In this document: positions 43,691 through 55,051 of the stretch, piece by piece
Numbering within the stretch: the stretch's first letter is position 1
How the letters are laid out: the number at the start of each line of letters is the position of its first letter
NCBI GenBank assembly: GCA_033557465.1
Contig: CM066035.1
Coordinates: 898,225,309 to 898,289,308 of the forward strand
Source: Ichthyophis bannanicus
Taxonomy: Eukaryota; Chordata; Amphibia; Gymnophiona; Ichthyophiidae
Direction: 5' to 3'
Length of the DNA: 64,000 bases
Translations under genes and position numbers: made by a program
Notes under the pieces: model-generated
Database searches by the model: none
The model's input: the letters and a program-made list of their open reading frames with translations, nothing else
Told to the model about the DNA's origin: nothing

Positions 43691-44880
43691 CCCCCAGGCA
43701 GCCCTGCGGAGAGCTGGCAGGGTGCAGATGCTCGTCACATCTGCACCTCTCACCTGCTTTTGGAACCTTCTTTTGTTCTTGGGTATTGTTGCGTCAGAGC
43801 CCAACCCAGCCTCCAGGCTTGGCGGAATGACGGGGACGGGCTCGGGGTGGGTGGCGTGCAAGTCATGCTGCGGACGGGAGAAGGGGTGCCAGCTGAACCC
43901 CGAGACCTTTCACTTTGCTCCCATCGCAGCCCCTTCTGTCCGATGCACAAGGCTGAGCGGAATTTCGGTATGCCCAAGGTGGGGTGGGGGTGGGTATAAA
44001 CATTTCCGGGGACCGGAGTCTGATAGAATAGAGTGAGGAAGAGAAAAAGGGTCTCAAAGCCCTTCTGGAAACTAACATCTGGCCCAGTGTAAAACTAAGG
44101 CAAGAGAGGGGACACTGCAGGAGCAGGAACTTAGGGACGATCGCGGGGGGGGGGGGGGGGAAGAGGGCAGAGACTCACCCGGGACAGGGGCCACAGAGCA
44201 TGAGAGACCTCACACGGGACAGGGAGTCACAGGAGAGGGGACAGTTCACCCGGGACAGGGGCCATAGAGCAGGAGAGAACTCACCCAGGGCACTGAGCCC
44301 ATGCCGAGGGCGACATCTCACCCGGGATAGGGGGCCACCTCGTCGAGGGGAGGAGATCTGGGTCGGGAAAGGGAGCAGCGGCAGGACTGAGCCCTCCCCC
44401 GAGTCAGAGAGCTCCAGGGAAGAGAAGGGGGAAGGAGCAGCGTCGTGCAAGGAGACGAACCAAAGGGACCCGGTTATCGGAGCGCTGCTGCTTTCCTCCG
44501 TTCGGGGGCGCGCAGTGGGATCCCTCCCGGGATCCTCTTCCTCCTCGGTCCGACTGGAGCTGATCCCAAGAGAAATCCCTCCCTTAGCCCGTGAGTACAG
44601 TCCCGCTGTCTTGGGACGGGGGAGGGGGGGGGCTTAAATGAAGTGGGAGTAATTCCCCCCCCCCCCCAACATCTTTTGCTGCTGGGGGGTCGCCGATTCC
44701 TTTCATTTCATGCTTTCTGGCTCCAGACAAACCATTGCGAGCACTGGCAAGGGACAACGTGCTAGACCCGGAGCAGCAGAGCCGTTTCTTGCTATTTGAA
44801 AACTAGAAAACTCAATGTGATCTGCGTTTTATTCACGGTAGACGAGTTCCCCAACAGGTAAGAAGATGGGCGGGGGGGGG
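43691..44880 (+). promoter_or_regulatory. CpG-rich block with TATA-like and splice-donor-like sites
   Basis: GC- and CpG-rich in contrast to its surroundings. It holds a GTATAAACA motif at 43995 after a G-rich run, a 36-bp minisatellite, GCCCGTGAGTACAG at ~44587 (matches a 5' splice site) and CAACAGGTAAGA at ~44851 (strong 5' splice site). No coding exon could be recognised, and 44700-44856 might be an untranslated first exon. Could be a CpG-island promoter, or simply an old GC-rich repeat. Confidence 0.3.
44168..44345. repeat. Minisatellite, ~36-bp unit, five diverged copies
   Basis: Units begin CTCACCCGGGACAGGGGCCA and end near AGAGCATGAGAGA; units 2 and 4 are more diverged. Preceded by a pure G run at about 44147-44160. 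Confidence 0.75.
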
Positions 44881-45740
44881 GGGGGGAGGTAAAGTCCTAT
44901 CCCGAATCTCCATCTCTCGGATGTATATTGAAATCTCTGGGGCACGGGACGTTTCTGTCTTTTTCTTACAGTCTGATCGTCCGTATTCTCCCTGATTTTG
45001 CTGAGCAAAGTCCTGTTAGTTCTCTTGTACGTCTAACCACCTGTAGGAGAAACGTTTCCAGCGGACAGACTGACTCGCTTCTGCCCTCTCTTCGGCAGGT
45101 CACTGCAAAATCTCGTCTGCATCGCTATTCATTAAACCTGGCCCAGTTCGGCATGTGATAGCAGTAGGGATGGCTCGGGACAGAATCCCATCTTCAGCGA
45201 TAGCCTTGCAAAGGTCACTTATACGTATATTTCCAATGACCCGGTGATCAGTGAGTTCCTTTAACAGGTGCTAGTTAACTTACAGGGATTTTGAAACCCT
45301 GTTGCGTGTTGACACTTCTGACTCTTTGCAGAAGGTTATTAAAAAAAACCTTCTTTCAGATAAACCAGACAATAATCTTTGTAGAAATCCTGCCTGTGAA
45401 CGGCAAGGCAGCTTTCTTATGGGTGCCCCTAGTTTCCATGTTTTTCATTCCTCTGTGTACTTTTGGTTGTGCTTTCCTCATTCTCCCCTTCCTCTTCACT
45501 TGTTTGGTTTTCCACACCCAGCCGCTGGTACGCCCACCTTTGGCTTATTCAGAACTGGCATCTTTGCGTTGGCTCTGCGCCAGCCTTCAGGGTTTAGCTG
45601 AAGGAGCTCATACTGGTATTCGACCCTAAAGAGTGGGGGGTTTCCCTCCCTGTACTTTCAGAGCACCCCCGCAACTGCAAAAGCCCCTCTGCACCGTCCT
45701 TTTCCCAGTAGCTATTAGATAGCCGTACAAGCCACGGGGA
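44881..45740. other. Unassigned sequence
   Basis: No recognisable motif; the open frames at 45291-45629 look like chance. Confidence 0.3.
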
Positions 45741-45744
45741 TTAT

Positions 45745-46240
45745 CCGGAAACGTGACATATAGAGATGAAGAACAAGGTGGTGGGATTATGGAACATTTT
45801 GCCAGCCAAGATGATCACAGTTTAGCCCTAAATGTCTTCAAAGCCAGAGAGTCTGTCTTTAGTATAACGATTTCAGTGGCTAGCACAAAAAATGTGCTCA
45901 GTACGTGAGACGATCAAGCGGTGTGTGTGAGTCTTGGTGAAGACCATGAGCAATGTGAAGAGTTCCGACTTCTTGATAAAATGTGGAATTGAGTCCGAAC
46001 AAGTATGACTGAATGTTAGGCGCGTTGCTGCCTAATCCGGGATTTATTTGTATATTCAGGTAGCAGCCGCAGCTTTTGTCTTGATGCTCTTTTTGTTCCG
46101 ATCTATATGCATTTGTGTCGACTTTGGGAACCTGCCAGGTACTTGAAACCTGGACTGGCCACTGTTGGAAACAGGATACTGGGCTTGATGGGCCTTGTTC
46201 TGACCCAGTATGGCATTTCTTATGCGCTTATGACTTCTGT
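45745..46240 (+). mobile_element. CR1 3' region, second subfamily
   Basis: GGGATTATGGAACATTTTGC and AAGCCAGAGAGTCTG suggest the end of ORF2; the terminus 46125-46240 reads CCTGGACTGGCCACTGTTGG, ACTGGGCTTGATGGGCC, CTGACCCAGTATGGC, TTCTTATGCGCTTATG. Homologous to 41640-41935. Confidence 0.7.
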
Positions 46241-46684
46241 TTTTACACGTTCAGCTGGTGCGTATCAGGACCATATACTTCGCCCTAGTTTTATTTCTGA
46301 AATACTCTTAGATACACAGGTGTGCTTTCCTATTAGAAATAAAAATGGCACAAAACCAAAGCCTCTCTCCTATTTTAAACAGATTACTGAAACTCCAACT
46401 TTATTACGCTATCCTACCTTTTTACTTTGTGAAACTGAAAACAACAAGCAAGCTTTCTTTCCTTGTTCTCAGAGTAGAATTGGAAATAGAGTGACAGACG
46501 GATTCCGCCCTGGATCCCATAGACGAAGCAAACCTAAAGTGGGCTGCAGGCAGCGCTAAGGACTGCACTGGACGTCGGATGGACGATAGGAACCACACGG
46601 GAAGGACTCTGGGCGTCTGTGCCAATGGCTGGAGTTAAACAGGAACTATATGGGCTGAGCTACTAAAAAACCAGGGACTGAAGG
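46241..46684. other. Unassigned sequence
   Basis: No supported feature. Confidence 0.3.
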
Positions 46685-46913
46685 TGAAGATAGTAACCTA
46701 GTAACATAGTGTACGGTGGCAGACGAAGACCAGTAAGGTCCTTCTGGTCTGCCCAATAAGAAGGCTAGAGTGGTTGGACCCCGTCACTCCATGCAGGTCA
46801 CCCCCTGTATTTGTTGCAGTATACAAGATTTAAGTTTGTTTTGATCCTTTTGCTGTGTCTGCCCCATGCCATTTTGAATTCCGTAACTGTTTTTGCCCCT
46901 ACGTCCTCCATCA
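46685..46913 (-). mobile_element. CR1 3' region, third subfamily
   Basis: Starts (3' end) at AACCTAGTAACATAGTGTAC and contains CCAGTAAGGTCCTTCTGGTC and TTTGAATTCCGTAACTG, as in the CR1 at 16878. Truncated by the SINE at 46914. Confidence 0.75.
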
Positions 46914-47206
46914 GTGTGGAGGAGTGGCCTAGTGGTTGGGGCAAGGTACTTCAGGTCGGGGGTTCAAATCCCACTAGAGGACAGCAACCTTGGGCCGGAA
47001 GGACTGGGGTTTCTAGTCCCACAGGTGCTCCTTGTGGTCTTGGGCAAGCCACTTAACCCTCCATTGTCCATGTTCCCTGTAAACTAGTTATCTCCAAGTT
47101 ATAATGCCCTGTTCAATGTAATTTCAGTTTGTTCAATGTAAACCGCACTGATGCAGAATAGCGCGGTATATAAGAGAATGTAAATAAATAAATAAATAAA
47201 TCAGGA
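46914..47206 (+). mobile_element. SINE S1, full length
   Basis: Head GTGTGGAGGAGTGGCCTAGT, B box GGGGGTTCAAATCCCACT, body ending with TTGTTCAATGTAAACCGCAC, GCGGTATATAAGAG and AAATAAATAAATAAATAAAT. Confidence 0.95.
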
Positions 47207-47485
47207 GGACATCCTAACTCCAACCCCCACGCTCCCCTAACCTCCCTCAACACCACAAAAGACAGTACTCAAACCTTCAGCTAACCACACGCCCCAACAT
47301 ACCATGCTCAATCATTCCACCCTATCCACTTCCCGGTCATCCATTCCATACCAACAAAATCCTCAGCCAATAGCCATCTTCAACAAAATCTGCCACTACC
47401 CAAAACAGCTGCATTGTGACATCCCAAATAAATCCAATAACTGCAATTACAATCGGAGATTAGAACAATATAACCATCACTTTTA
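47207..47485. other. A/C-rich sequence
   Basis: Strong A/C bias on the plus strand, as seen in the coding strand of the L2 at 38.5-40.6 kb, but no conserved motif could be read. Confidence 0.3.
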
Positions 47486-47489
47486 ACAT

Positions 47490-47915
47490 AATGGACCTGA
47501 TTCTGAGACACAGCTTGTGGGCTGCACGTCCCCGCTGGGATGTGCAGCCCCAAAAGCCATCCTGCCCCTATTCCCCCTTCTGCTCTCACCACATGGCTAG
47601 AACCGCAGGACAGGGAGAGCTGGCGGGGACAGGAGAGATGGGAGGGGGTGGAGTCTGGGTGGAGCAGGAGCCAGTGGAATAATCAGCACAAACTGGGCAA
47701 TTGGGGCTGGACATCCCCCCCCCCCCCAGGAAGGGGAGGGGGCAATGCTGCAGGAACCAGGGGACCTGCCAGGCCATTCAGAGGCCCATTTCCATATGTC
47801 ATGGAACATTTTGCTCCCTCAGTACAGAATCGGGTCCTAATGGGCCCGTCCTGCTCAGGGCCATCCGGATGGCCTGGACGTGGCCCTTTCTGAATCAGGC
47901 TCCACGTCCACACAA
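47490..47915. mobile_element. GC-rich MITE-like element
   Basis: Ends GGACCTGATTCTGAGA and, in complement, GGAGCCTGATTCAGAA form short inverted repeats similar to the left end of hairpin element copy 1 (GGGGCCTGATTCCG). Contains a hairpin at 47519-47552 (GGGCTGCACGTCCC paired with GGGATGTGCAGCCC). May be a relative of the multi-hairpin family. Confidence 0.5.
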
Positions 47916-49129
47916 AGATAGGAAAGTTGGCAGGCAAAGTAAAATAAACCATGGAGTGTTGAAGACTCTGCCTCTGGTCCCCCCATCAGAGTGCATCGAC
48001 AGAGACCCACTGCCACTTGAGATGCAGGTGCTGCAAAGAGGCTTTAGAAGCAGGCCTGTCACCAGTCCCGCCTTAGCTAGCACAGTCCAAGCTTCATCCA
48101 GAGCTTACACTTGTACGTACTGTAACTCTATTGCGAGTAAAGGCAAATCTAGCCAGATGCAACCGATGGAAGTGCACCTCCTACTGGCATAAAGCTGCTA
48201 TTACTACTATCATTACTGATATCTAGCTGATATCCATCTGTTGCACAAGGGACTTGCATCTAGTGTGGTGTGTGGCCGTGATTTGTACATGTGATATATT
48301 GGAAAACATTCTTGGGGATCCTTTGTAAATTATTTTATGACAATAGAGAGAGCAGAGCTGGTGAGAATTTGAAGCTGGTCGCATCATGAAAGCGTGTCCT
48401 CAGAATTCAAGGTGGTTGAGTGTTCAACCAGTTGAAAATAGTCCAGGGGCTGAATGGTGAATGATGCCCTCAAGCAGTCTTTGAGCTGACTCATCTTGAC
48501 CAGCGTTCTGTACTGCCCCCAGGGGTTTGCACTGTGTAATAGCAGCGGTAGAACACTATGTTTTCAATGGAGCCGATGCAGAATTGTTAGCACCCCGTTT
48601 GCAAATAGCATGACATCTGCACACGTTTACCGCCGCGCCACAATGCAGATAGGGGATGAGCGCAGGCATTGCCAGCACACAAATGGATGCGCAGATAGTA
48701 GCACGTCGCCTGCTAAAATGTATTTGAATGGCATGGGAATGAGGTCATTCGCTATTTCACCTGGATGTAAAGTGGTGCTTACAAGACCGAAAGGCCAAGA
48801 CAGAGTTCACTAACACCATTGTTCGACTGCTGATCAGAGGTGAAGTAAAACTTCGGCACGTTTAGTAAAAGGAAACTTTGTCACGTGAAACTTCGGTTTG
48901 TGTAGGAGAAAACAGATCAATGGAGAACAGAAATGTTTACCGGTGTGATTTACATGCTTCTGGCTTTGCAGTCACCCGTTCCTACAAAACATCTAGGTGA
49001 TCTCCACAAACCACCGTTTTGGGCACTAAAGTTAAGCACACAACTTCCCCACCACCATGAGGATAAATAATTATCACTCCATGCTAAAAATTGTTCTTTT
49101 CCATATAATAAATTGTTATTTTTTTATTT
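47916..49129. other. Unassigned sequence
   Basis: No coding or repeat structure identified. Confidence 0.3.
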
Positions 49130-49490
49130 CACTACAGATATGTTGCTGCTAATGCATGTCACCATACAAAGGGTTGGGCAAAAATAAGAACAAAACTTAA
49201 TTGACTCCAAACATATATGTTTGTTAAGAGAGAAAAAACTCTCAAGACATAAACTTTCCTTTTGAATCAATGTGAATGTGCAGATAGGTGCAAACTTTAA
49301 AACCTTTCTCGTGTTTAGCAAAAAATTATAATGCTTAGCTTAATAGCTGAAGAGCATCGTGAGCTACTGAAAATGTTCCCCATCCGGGCACAACACTGCG
49401 TTTGGAGCTCAGTCTAAACATCACTGAGCTCTGCCTCAGACGGTTTGTTGGGCTTCACGCTCACACCATAATTCAGAATGTCAATCCAAC
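49130..49490 (-). repeat. Unclassified dispersed repeat, copy 1 (inverted relative to copy 2)
   Basis: About 330 bp matching the complement of 53965-54300 at roughly 85% by eye, from ATACAAAGGGTTGGGCAAAA to CCATAATTCAGAATG. The GGGTNGGGCAAAAATAAG-ACAAAAC edge is reminiscent of a mariner-type terminal repeat, but only this edge is visible. Confidence 0.65.
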
Positions 49491-49684
49491 ATGATGGTCG
49501 GCTCTTCTTTTATATACCAACAATGGCGCGTGACATCAGTAACTCACCATCAATTGCACTAGAAACAGCAAAAACCACAACCAATCTGCGGATGCTGAAT
49601 CAGTCAGTCACAGAAGACCCCACCAATCCATTTCTAGATTCAAGCCAGTGGGTGTTATCATCCATAATCTAAATATCCAGGATT

Positions 49685-49990
49685 GTTTAAATTTATTTAA
49701 TTAATTAATTAATTAATTAATTTAACATTTCTTCTATACTGCGCTATTAAAATCAGCGCGGTGTACATTGAACAAAACATACTGCAATGCATACAGGCAA
49801 CATTGAGTTTACAAAGAACAGGGAAAATTAACACATGGGATAACCGGGAGAACTATGTACAGGTTAACTTTATACAATATACTTTAAACTATATACAATA
49901 CTCTAAACTCGTTTGGATATATTAAGTGATTACGTGTGGATGGTGCAGGTTATCATGTGGGCTATCGTGTAGGCTAACCATTTTCTGGTT
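49685..49990 (-). mobile_element. L2-type LINE/SINE 3' tail with (TTAA)n
   Basis: A TTAA/AATT repeat at 49692-49722, then TATACTGCGCTATTAAAATC and AGCGCGGTGTACATTGAAC, as in other L2-type tails. Confidence 0.75.
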
Positions 49991-50019
49991 GTATTAGGGT
50001 GCTAAGGCGTCTGGGGTAT

Positions 50020-50640
50020 GTGTTATGTGTCTGGGGTATGATTGTAAATGAGCTTCTTGGATACCCATGTGGGGATCAGATGGTACAAAGGGGCTTGTTT
50101 ACAAAGCCGCGGTAGCGGTTTCCGATCGTTATCGGAGCCGCGGCCCCATTGAAACGATCGGAGCCGCGGCCCCGATAATGATCGGAAACCGCTACCGTGG
50201 CTTTGTAAACAAGCCCCAAAATCAATAGCCTGCCATCGCAAGTCTCAAAACGTGTGGTTAAATTGAATACAATGAGATACGATCGGGACCGAGATGGTCT
50301 GAGAAGCAATCCTGGATGAGTGTTCACCTAAATGGGTTTTCAAGGGGCAAATGGTACGACCAATGTATTTTAAATCACACGAGCATATCAACGACAAATT
50401 CTGAAGAGCAGGGAGTATGCCACCTAGTTTGGTGGCATTTGCCAGTGGCTGGATCATACCAATGAGAGTCACAAAACTTACAATTACCAGGGTCACGGCG
50501 ATCAGTGATCCTAAGATCATTAATACCAGCAGCATGTACAAGTATATCCTGAATGTTACAGCCTCTTCTCTATGCAATAGTCAAATCCTTTTGAAAGCAA
50601 TTGTGCAGAGACAAAATGTGCCAATGTTTGTGAATATCTT
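50020..50640 (-). pseudogene. Penelope GIY-YIG endonuclease remnant, split by foldback MITE
   Basis: Minus frame 50577-50245 has LSLICSCDLKYIGRTICPLK, THLGEHSSRI and VSHCIQFNHTF, the end of the GIY-YIG domain (Y-IGRT, R, E and the W/H-CIQF-H following block) in a PLE different from that at 26.6 kb. Continues beyond the foldback element as YHLIPTWVSKKLIYNHT-like sequence. First GIY half is degraded. Confidence 0.65.
50090..50217. mobile_element. Foldback MITE, 58-bp arms
   Basis: Left arm 50090-50147 (GGGGCTTGTTTACAAAGCCG …) and right arm 50160-50217 are inverted complements with about three mismatches, around a 12-nt spacer. Flanks are AAA on both sides, a possible 3-bp duplication. Confidence 0.85.
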
Positions 50641-50803
50641 GGATTTTTAGATTATGGACAGTAACACCCATTGGCTTGTATCTAGAGGTGGATTGATGGA
50701 GTCTTCTATGATTGATTCAGAATCCACAGATTGGTTGTGGTTTTTGCTGTATCTAGTTCAATTGATGATGCATCTTTTATTGATGTCACATACCATTGTT
50801 GGT

Positions 50804-50990
50804 ATATATTTATTTATTATTTATTTAATATTTCAAGGGTATCAAGGTGATTTACATTGAACACAAGTGAACTTAAATTACACAGGGAGTGGAACAAGTG
50901 TAAAGGATACATGATAACAGAGGTTAATTATATCTATCCAGATAATAGGGGGGACAGGGGATAGGGTAAACCAATAGAGTTAACTTATTT
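50804..50990 (-). mobile_element. LINE/SINE 3' tail fragment
   Basis: TTATTTATTATTTATTTAAT, then AAGGTGATTTACATTGAACA. Diverged L2-type tail. Confidence 0.6.
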
Positions 50991-51154
50991 ACAGTGGGGG
51001 TCATTCTGAACCATGAATAAGCCGCCTATATGTGTGGGAAGAACATGTATCTCACAAAAATGTCTAAAACCATATTCTGCACATTCATGGCTCTGCACAT
51101 ACATGGCACATAAACGGGGATCCCAGAATGTGGGTGGGAGGGGGGGCCAGCTAC

Positions 51155-51300
51155 AGAGACGTATTTATTTATTTATACTGCCATTTCAAGAAATCATAGC
51201 GGTTTACATTAATAACAACTGAGACACATTAAACATGTTAAACAAATAGTACCAGGTGCAGAAAAAATTAAATCACAGATATGTACATGATTCAGACTCT
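51155..51300 (-). mobile_element. LINE/SINE 3' tail fragment
   Basis: ATTTATTTATTTATACTGCC then ATAGCGGTTTACATTAATAA; another diverged L2-type tail. Confidence 0.6.
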
Positions 51301-53318
51301 TTTGTATGTATGTATAAAGCGTATTCCAACGCTACCGGTTACGTCCACGGTAGTTCCCGCAGACATCCAGGCTATACCTGCCGAAAGGTGGAATAGAGGT
51401 AGGACTTAGAAATGTTTCTGCCCTGCACCTCACTGCAGCCCATAGTGGTGAATGGATGTGTAACCTATGCTGTGCACTGTTGTGACTGCAGACTGGGAAA
51501 GCACAGCAGGTAGTGTTCCTGAACAGAAAACCGAGGAGAGGGAGGTTTGAGGTCACAGTAACAAAAACCCCCCACCCCCACAAATGTATGGGGAAGAGCA
51601 CAGGTGCGCTTACCGGCTATGCTGACATTTGCTGAGTGAGCTAAAGGGGCAAAGCGGGGCACCCTAACAATGCCCAAGTCCTCAAAATGATAATGGTGAT
51701 GGATCCCTAGGACACCATGTGAAAATGTAAGCCCAGCCATCGGTGCCATATGCAGCACCCTGCCTTCTGGAGTGTTGCGCTCCACACAGAAGACCTTTAC
51801 AATATGCCCCATGCAAGGTGTATAGTTCCCGGATGCAGAGAAGGTCAGATGTAATTTATTTATGTATTTAAACCTATCGGAACACAAAAATGAGAAAAGG
51901 CTACGCCAGTGGTCCTATGGCACATATCGTTTGCACAGGTCACTGTTGCGGTTGGTTATATGTGGGCCTATGATCTGCAATGTGCATATGGGATCTGATC
52001 CTTGAGACATACATGATGAACTATTTTGGCCTAAAGCAGCTCTGTGCCTGTTTGAGGTCCACTTGTGGAGGTATCGTGTATGTCTGTAGTGATCAGGTAT
52101 GATGATGGGTTGGAAGTTCTGATATCCATGGTTTCCATTCCATCATCTACGTTATTCTTTGCAGAACAAGCTGTTGGCAGACGTCTGCTTCTGTGGGACT
52201 GCAAGTGAGAGTGTTTGTGTGTGTGTGTGTGTGTGTGTGTGGTTGGAGGGCTGCACAGGGGGAACAAGGTTACTCATCCACATATCTGGGGAGTGGGGGG
52301 GACAGATATGCCTGGCAGGTACCCGGACCATAGGGCTGACTGCAGTGTCACCAGGTGCAAGTGAGAACAGGCAGGAGTGAGCAGGACAGGTCCGCATTCA
52401 CATACCTGTCCGTACACCTCCCTGCCACTTAAAAGGGGACCTCAGCAGGAGGGCATGGAACACAGTACACTATGTCAAGGTGCACCAGCATTGCTCTACA
52501 CAATGTGCATAGTTCTAGGGAACGGCATTGGTGTCCCTGGGCATGTCTGTGTGGTGCCGGCATTGCTGACTGCAGTCATTCCACTGGCTCTTTATCAGTG
52601 ATAGGGAAATGTTTGGCTGGTTCACTATGGGGGGTCTGTTCTGCTGGGTTCAGGTGCTTACTTAGCACTGTATAGACATGTTCCTGAGATGTCCACATCA
52701 TGCATGCCTAGGGAGGTTGTCTACTGCCATGTATGTAGTGTTGTACTCCTTTTTGTGCCAGGTGGATCACTCTCTACCTGTCTTCTTGCTTTGTGAATGC
52801 TTTGTAGTGTTCTGGGCATGCCACACACCATTTTCTATTGTCTGTGGGTATCGTAACCTTACATTGTCATTCAGCATCATAACAGCTCTGTCCGTGCCCA
52901 CAGCGGCTTCACAGCTGCCTGTTTTGAAGGGGTATGGCCGTTCGCGGGTATATCATGGAGACGGGCAGGGTCAGAATATGGTGAGCATGGGGACGTACAG
53001 TGCTGTTGTTGGCATAAACATGTACAACATAGCACTGTGTATAGGCCGCACCTAGCATATCTATGTGGGTGATTCTTTGCACACGGCTGCGTCTATCCCC
53101 ACATGGTGCAGAATCCGACTCTATTTCTGCATATTTCCATTTGGACGTTCCTGCTGCTTGGACGTGCACATTTTTGGAATTGGCCTCAATGTGAATCAAC
53201 AGGAGGTCAAGTTCCAAGTGTAATTAGGGGTCATTTGGCTGTGTGATGAGATGTCAAGTGACTGTCTCATAACATTCTTGGAAAAAGTGTGTTTTGAACC
53301 TCTTGCCGAACTCCTTCA
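51301..53318. other. Unassigned 2-kb stretch with (GT)n
   Basis: Contains a 140-codon minus-strand frame (51887-51465) and a 125-codon plus-strand frame (52678-53055) without recognisable motifs, CACATATG-type palindromes, and a (GT)n run at 52211-52243. It may be the interior of a Harbinger-type element, but no transposase motif was found. Confidence 0.3.
52211..52243. repeat. (GT)n microsatellite
   Basis: About 15 GT units with one interruption near the start. Confidence 0.95.
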
Positions 53319-53319
53319 G

Positions 53320-53958
53320 GTCTTTTATTTATTTAGACAGATTTGTATACCACCTTATCCTACAATCAAAGTGGTTACATAACATCACAATTGGGGTTAC
53401 ATTTGACATGAGGGTGGTTTACAACATTTAACATGAGGGTGTTTAACAACATTTAATAGCTGAAGAACATCGTGAGCTCTTATATTGCGTGGAAGGGAAT
53501 TCTATAAGGTTGTACTATAAATGGAAAAAGTGCATTGGCATGTTTCTTGTGTGCTGAATGTTTTGTTTAGGGACTTTAAGTGGGTTTGTGGTTTGGTCTG
53601 CTGTCCGAGATTGTGTGAATGAGTGGTCGCAAGCAGTCAGCAGTTCAATTGTATACTCTTAAATGTGTTTATAAGTGATTTGTATTTTATGCGTGCTTGG
53701 ATGGGCAGCCAGTGTAGCTCTTTCAGGACTGGGGTTATGTGCTCTTGTGTAGATGTCCGTGAGAACATGCGGACTGCAGAGTTTTGGGCAATTTGTAATG
53801 GGAGGAGTGTACGTTTTGGTAATTCTTGAATTATAGAATTACAATAATCCAAGTGAGGGGTGATGATTGCATTTCAAACGGTGCAGAATAGATTATTGTC
53901 CAATAACGGGCGGAGGTTGTGAAGGATCTTTATTCTTTGGTAAGTTGCTGCGGTTGCT
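53320..53958 (-). mobile_element. L2-clade LINE 3' fragment
   Basis: 3' tail at 53320-53400 (TTATTTATTTAGACAGATTT, GTATACCACCTTATCC). The coding part at 53637-53852 reads MDYCNSIIQELPKRTLLPLQ, then QEHITPVLKELHWLPIQARI, preceded by NLRPLLDNNLF. Mutated but readable. Confidence 0.9.
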
Positions 53959-53964
53959 TCCAAC

Positions 53965-54300
53965 CGTCATGTCGGACTTCCATTCTGAATTATGGCGTGA
54001 GCGTGAAGCCCGACAAACCGTCTGAGGCAGAGCTCAGTGATGTTTAGATTGAGCTCACATGCAGTGCTGTGTCCGGATGGGGAAAAGTTTCACTAGCTCA
54101 CGATGTTCTTCAGCTATTAAGCTAAGTATTATAATTTTTCATTAAATACGAGAACAGTTTTAAAGTATGCACCTATATGCACATTGATTAAAAAGGAAAG
54201 TTTGTGTCTTGAGGGGTTTTTTTCTCTCTTGACAAACATATATGTTTGGAGTCAATTAAGTTTTGTCCTTATTTTTGCCCGACCCTTTGTATGGTGATAT
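53965..54300 (+). repeat. Unclassified dispersed repeat, copy 2
   Basis: Forward counterpart of 49130-49490; edge GCCCGACCCTTTGTATGGTG. The pair is inverted with about 4.5 kb between. Confidence 0.65.
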
Positions 54301-54751
54301 TCAAGGTGATTGAGGCTTTTTGGTGCTTTCTGCGTATGTGTCTGGCGCCCGCCATACATTTAGTGCAAAAGCTTTGCATATATCTTATTGCATAGCTTTT
54401 GCTTATGGCATACCAGTGCACACGTCTGCTACTCTCGCACTAGAAAACTGCTCGCATAGCTTTTAGCACGCCACTCTAAGGCCTGCTTTCTGCATTGGCC
54501 CCAGTGTGTGAAAGCGCAGGCGCTGGCATGCAACGGTTGCCTTCTTCCTGAAAAGTTGACTACACAAGTCGAAAATTTAGCATTCAGCCAGAGAAATACT
54601 CTCGCTGGCGGGGTAAACAGATGCCTTCGATTTTCAGCACGGCGCCCCTCCCTCAGAGCTAGAAAAATACAGGAAAACGACTACATTAAAGAGGGCAGTG
54701 TTTACTTTGGAGAAAGCTAAAGGCCATTCCATTAATGTCTACAAACGCTTA
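54301..54751. other. Unassigned sequence
   Basis: No supported feature. Confidence 0.3.
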
Positions 54752-54917
54752 GGGAGCTAGTTACTAAGGTGTGCTAACATTAACATGCATTAATTCACCA
54801 TTAACGTGTGTTATTAGTAACTAGATTCCATTGAATAACATGAGACCTGAGCGAAAATAACATGTGTTAACGGTGAATTAATACAGGTTAATGTTAGCAC
54901 ACCATAGTAACTAGCCC
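54752..54917. mobile_element. Foldback MITE, ~60-bp arms
   Basis: GGGAGCTAGTTACTAAGGTG … TGTGTTATT at the left matches the complement of the right part (…TTAGCACACCATAGTAACTAGCCC). Arms enclose about 35 bp. TTAAC-rich arms. Confidence 0.85.
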
Positions 54918-55024
54918 ACTAGAGGACAGCAACCTTGAGCCGGAAGGACTGGAATTTCTAGTCCCACAGGTGCTCCTTGTGGTCTTGGGCAAGCCACTTA
55001 ACCTTCCATTGCCCATGTTCCCTG
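54918..55024 (+). mobile_element. SINE S1, partial
   Basis: AGAGGACAGCAACCTTGAGC through CCCATGTTCCCTGTAA; head and tail missing. The foldback element sits at its left edge. Confidence 0.85.
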
Positions 55025-55051
55025 TAAGTATTAGCATATATGTCTCATATA

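Noticed and set aside
44147..44160. CRISPR or telomere-like array
   Set aside because: Simple G run and minisatellite without spacers; no CRISPR expected or seen in this vertebrate DNA.
44200..44637. 145-codon open frame in the CpG block
   Set aside because: Half of it is the 36-bp minisatellite; no recognisable domain and no splice support.
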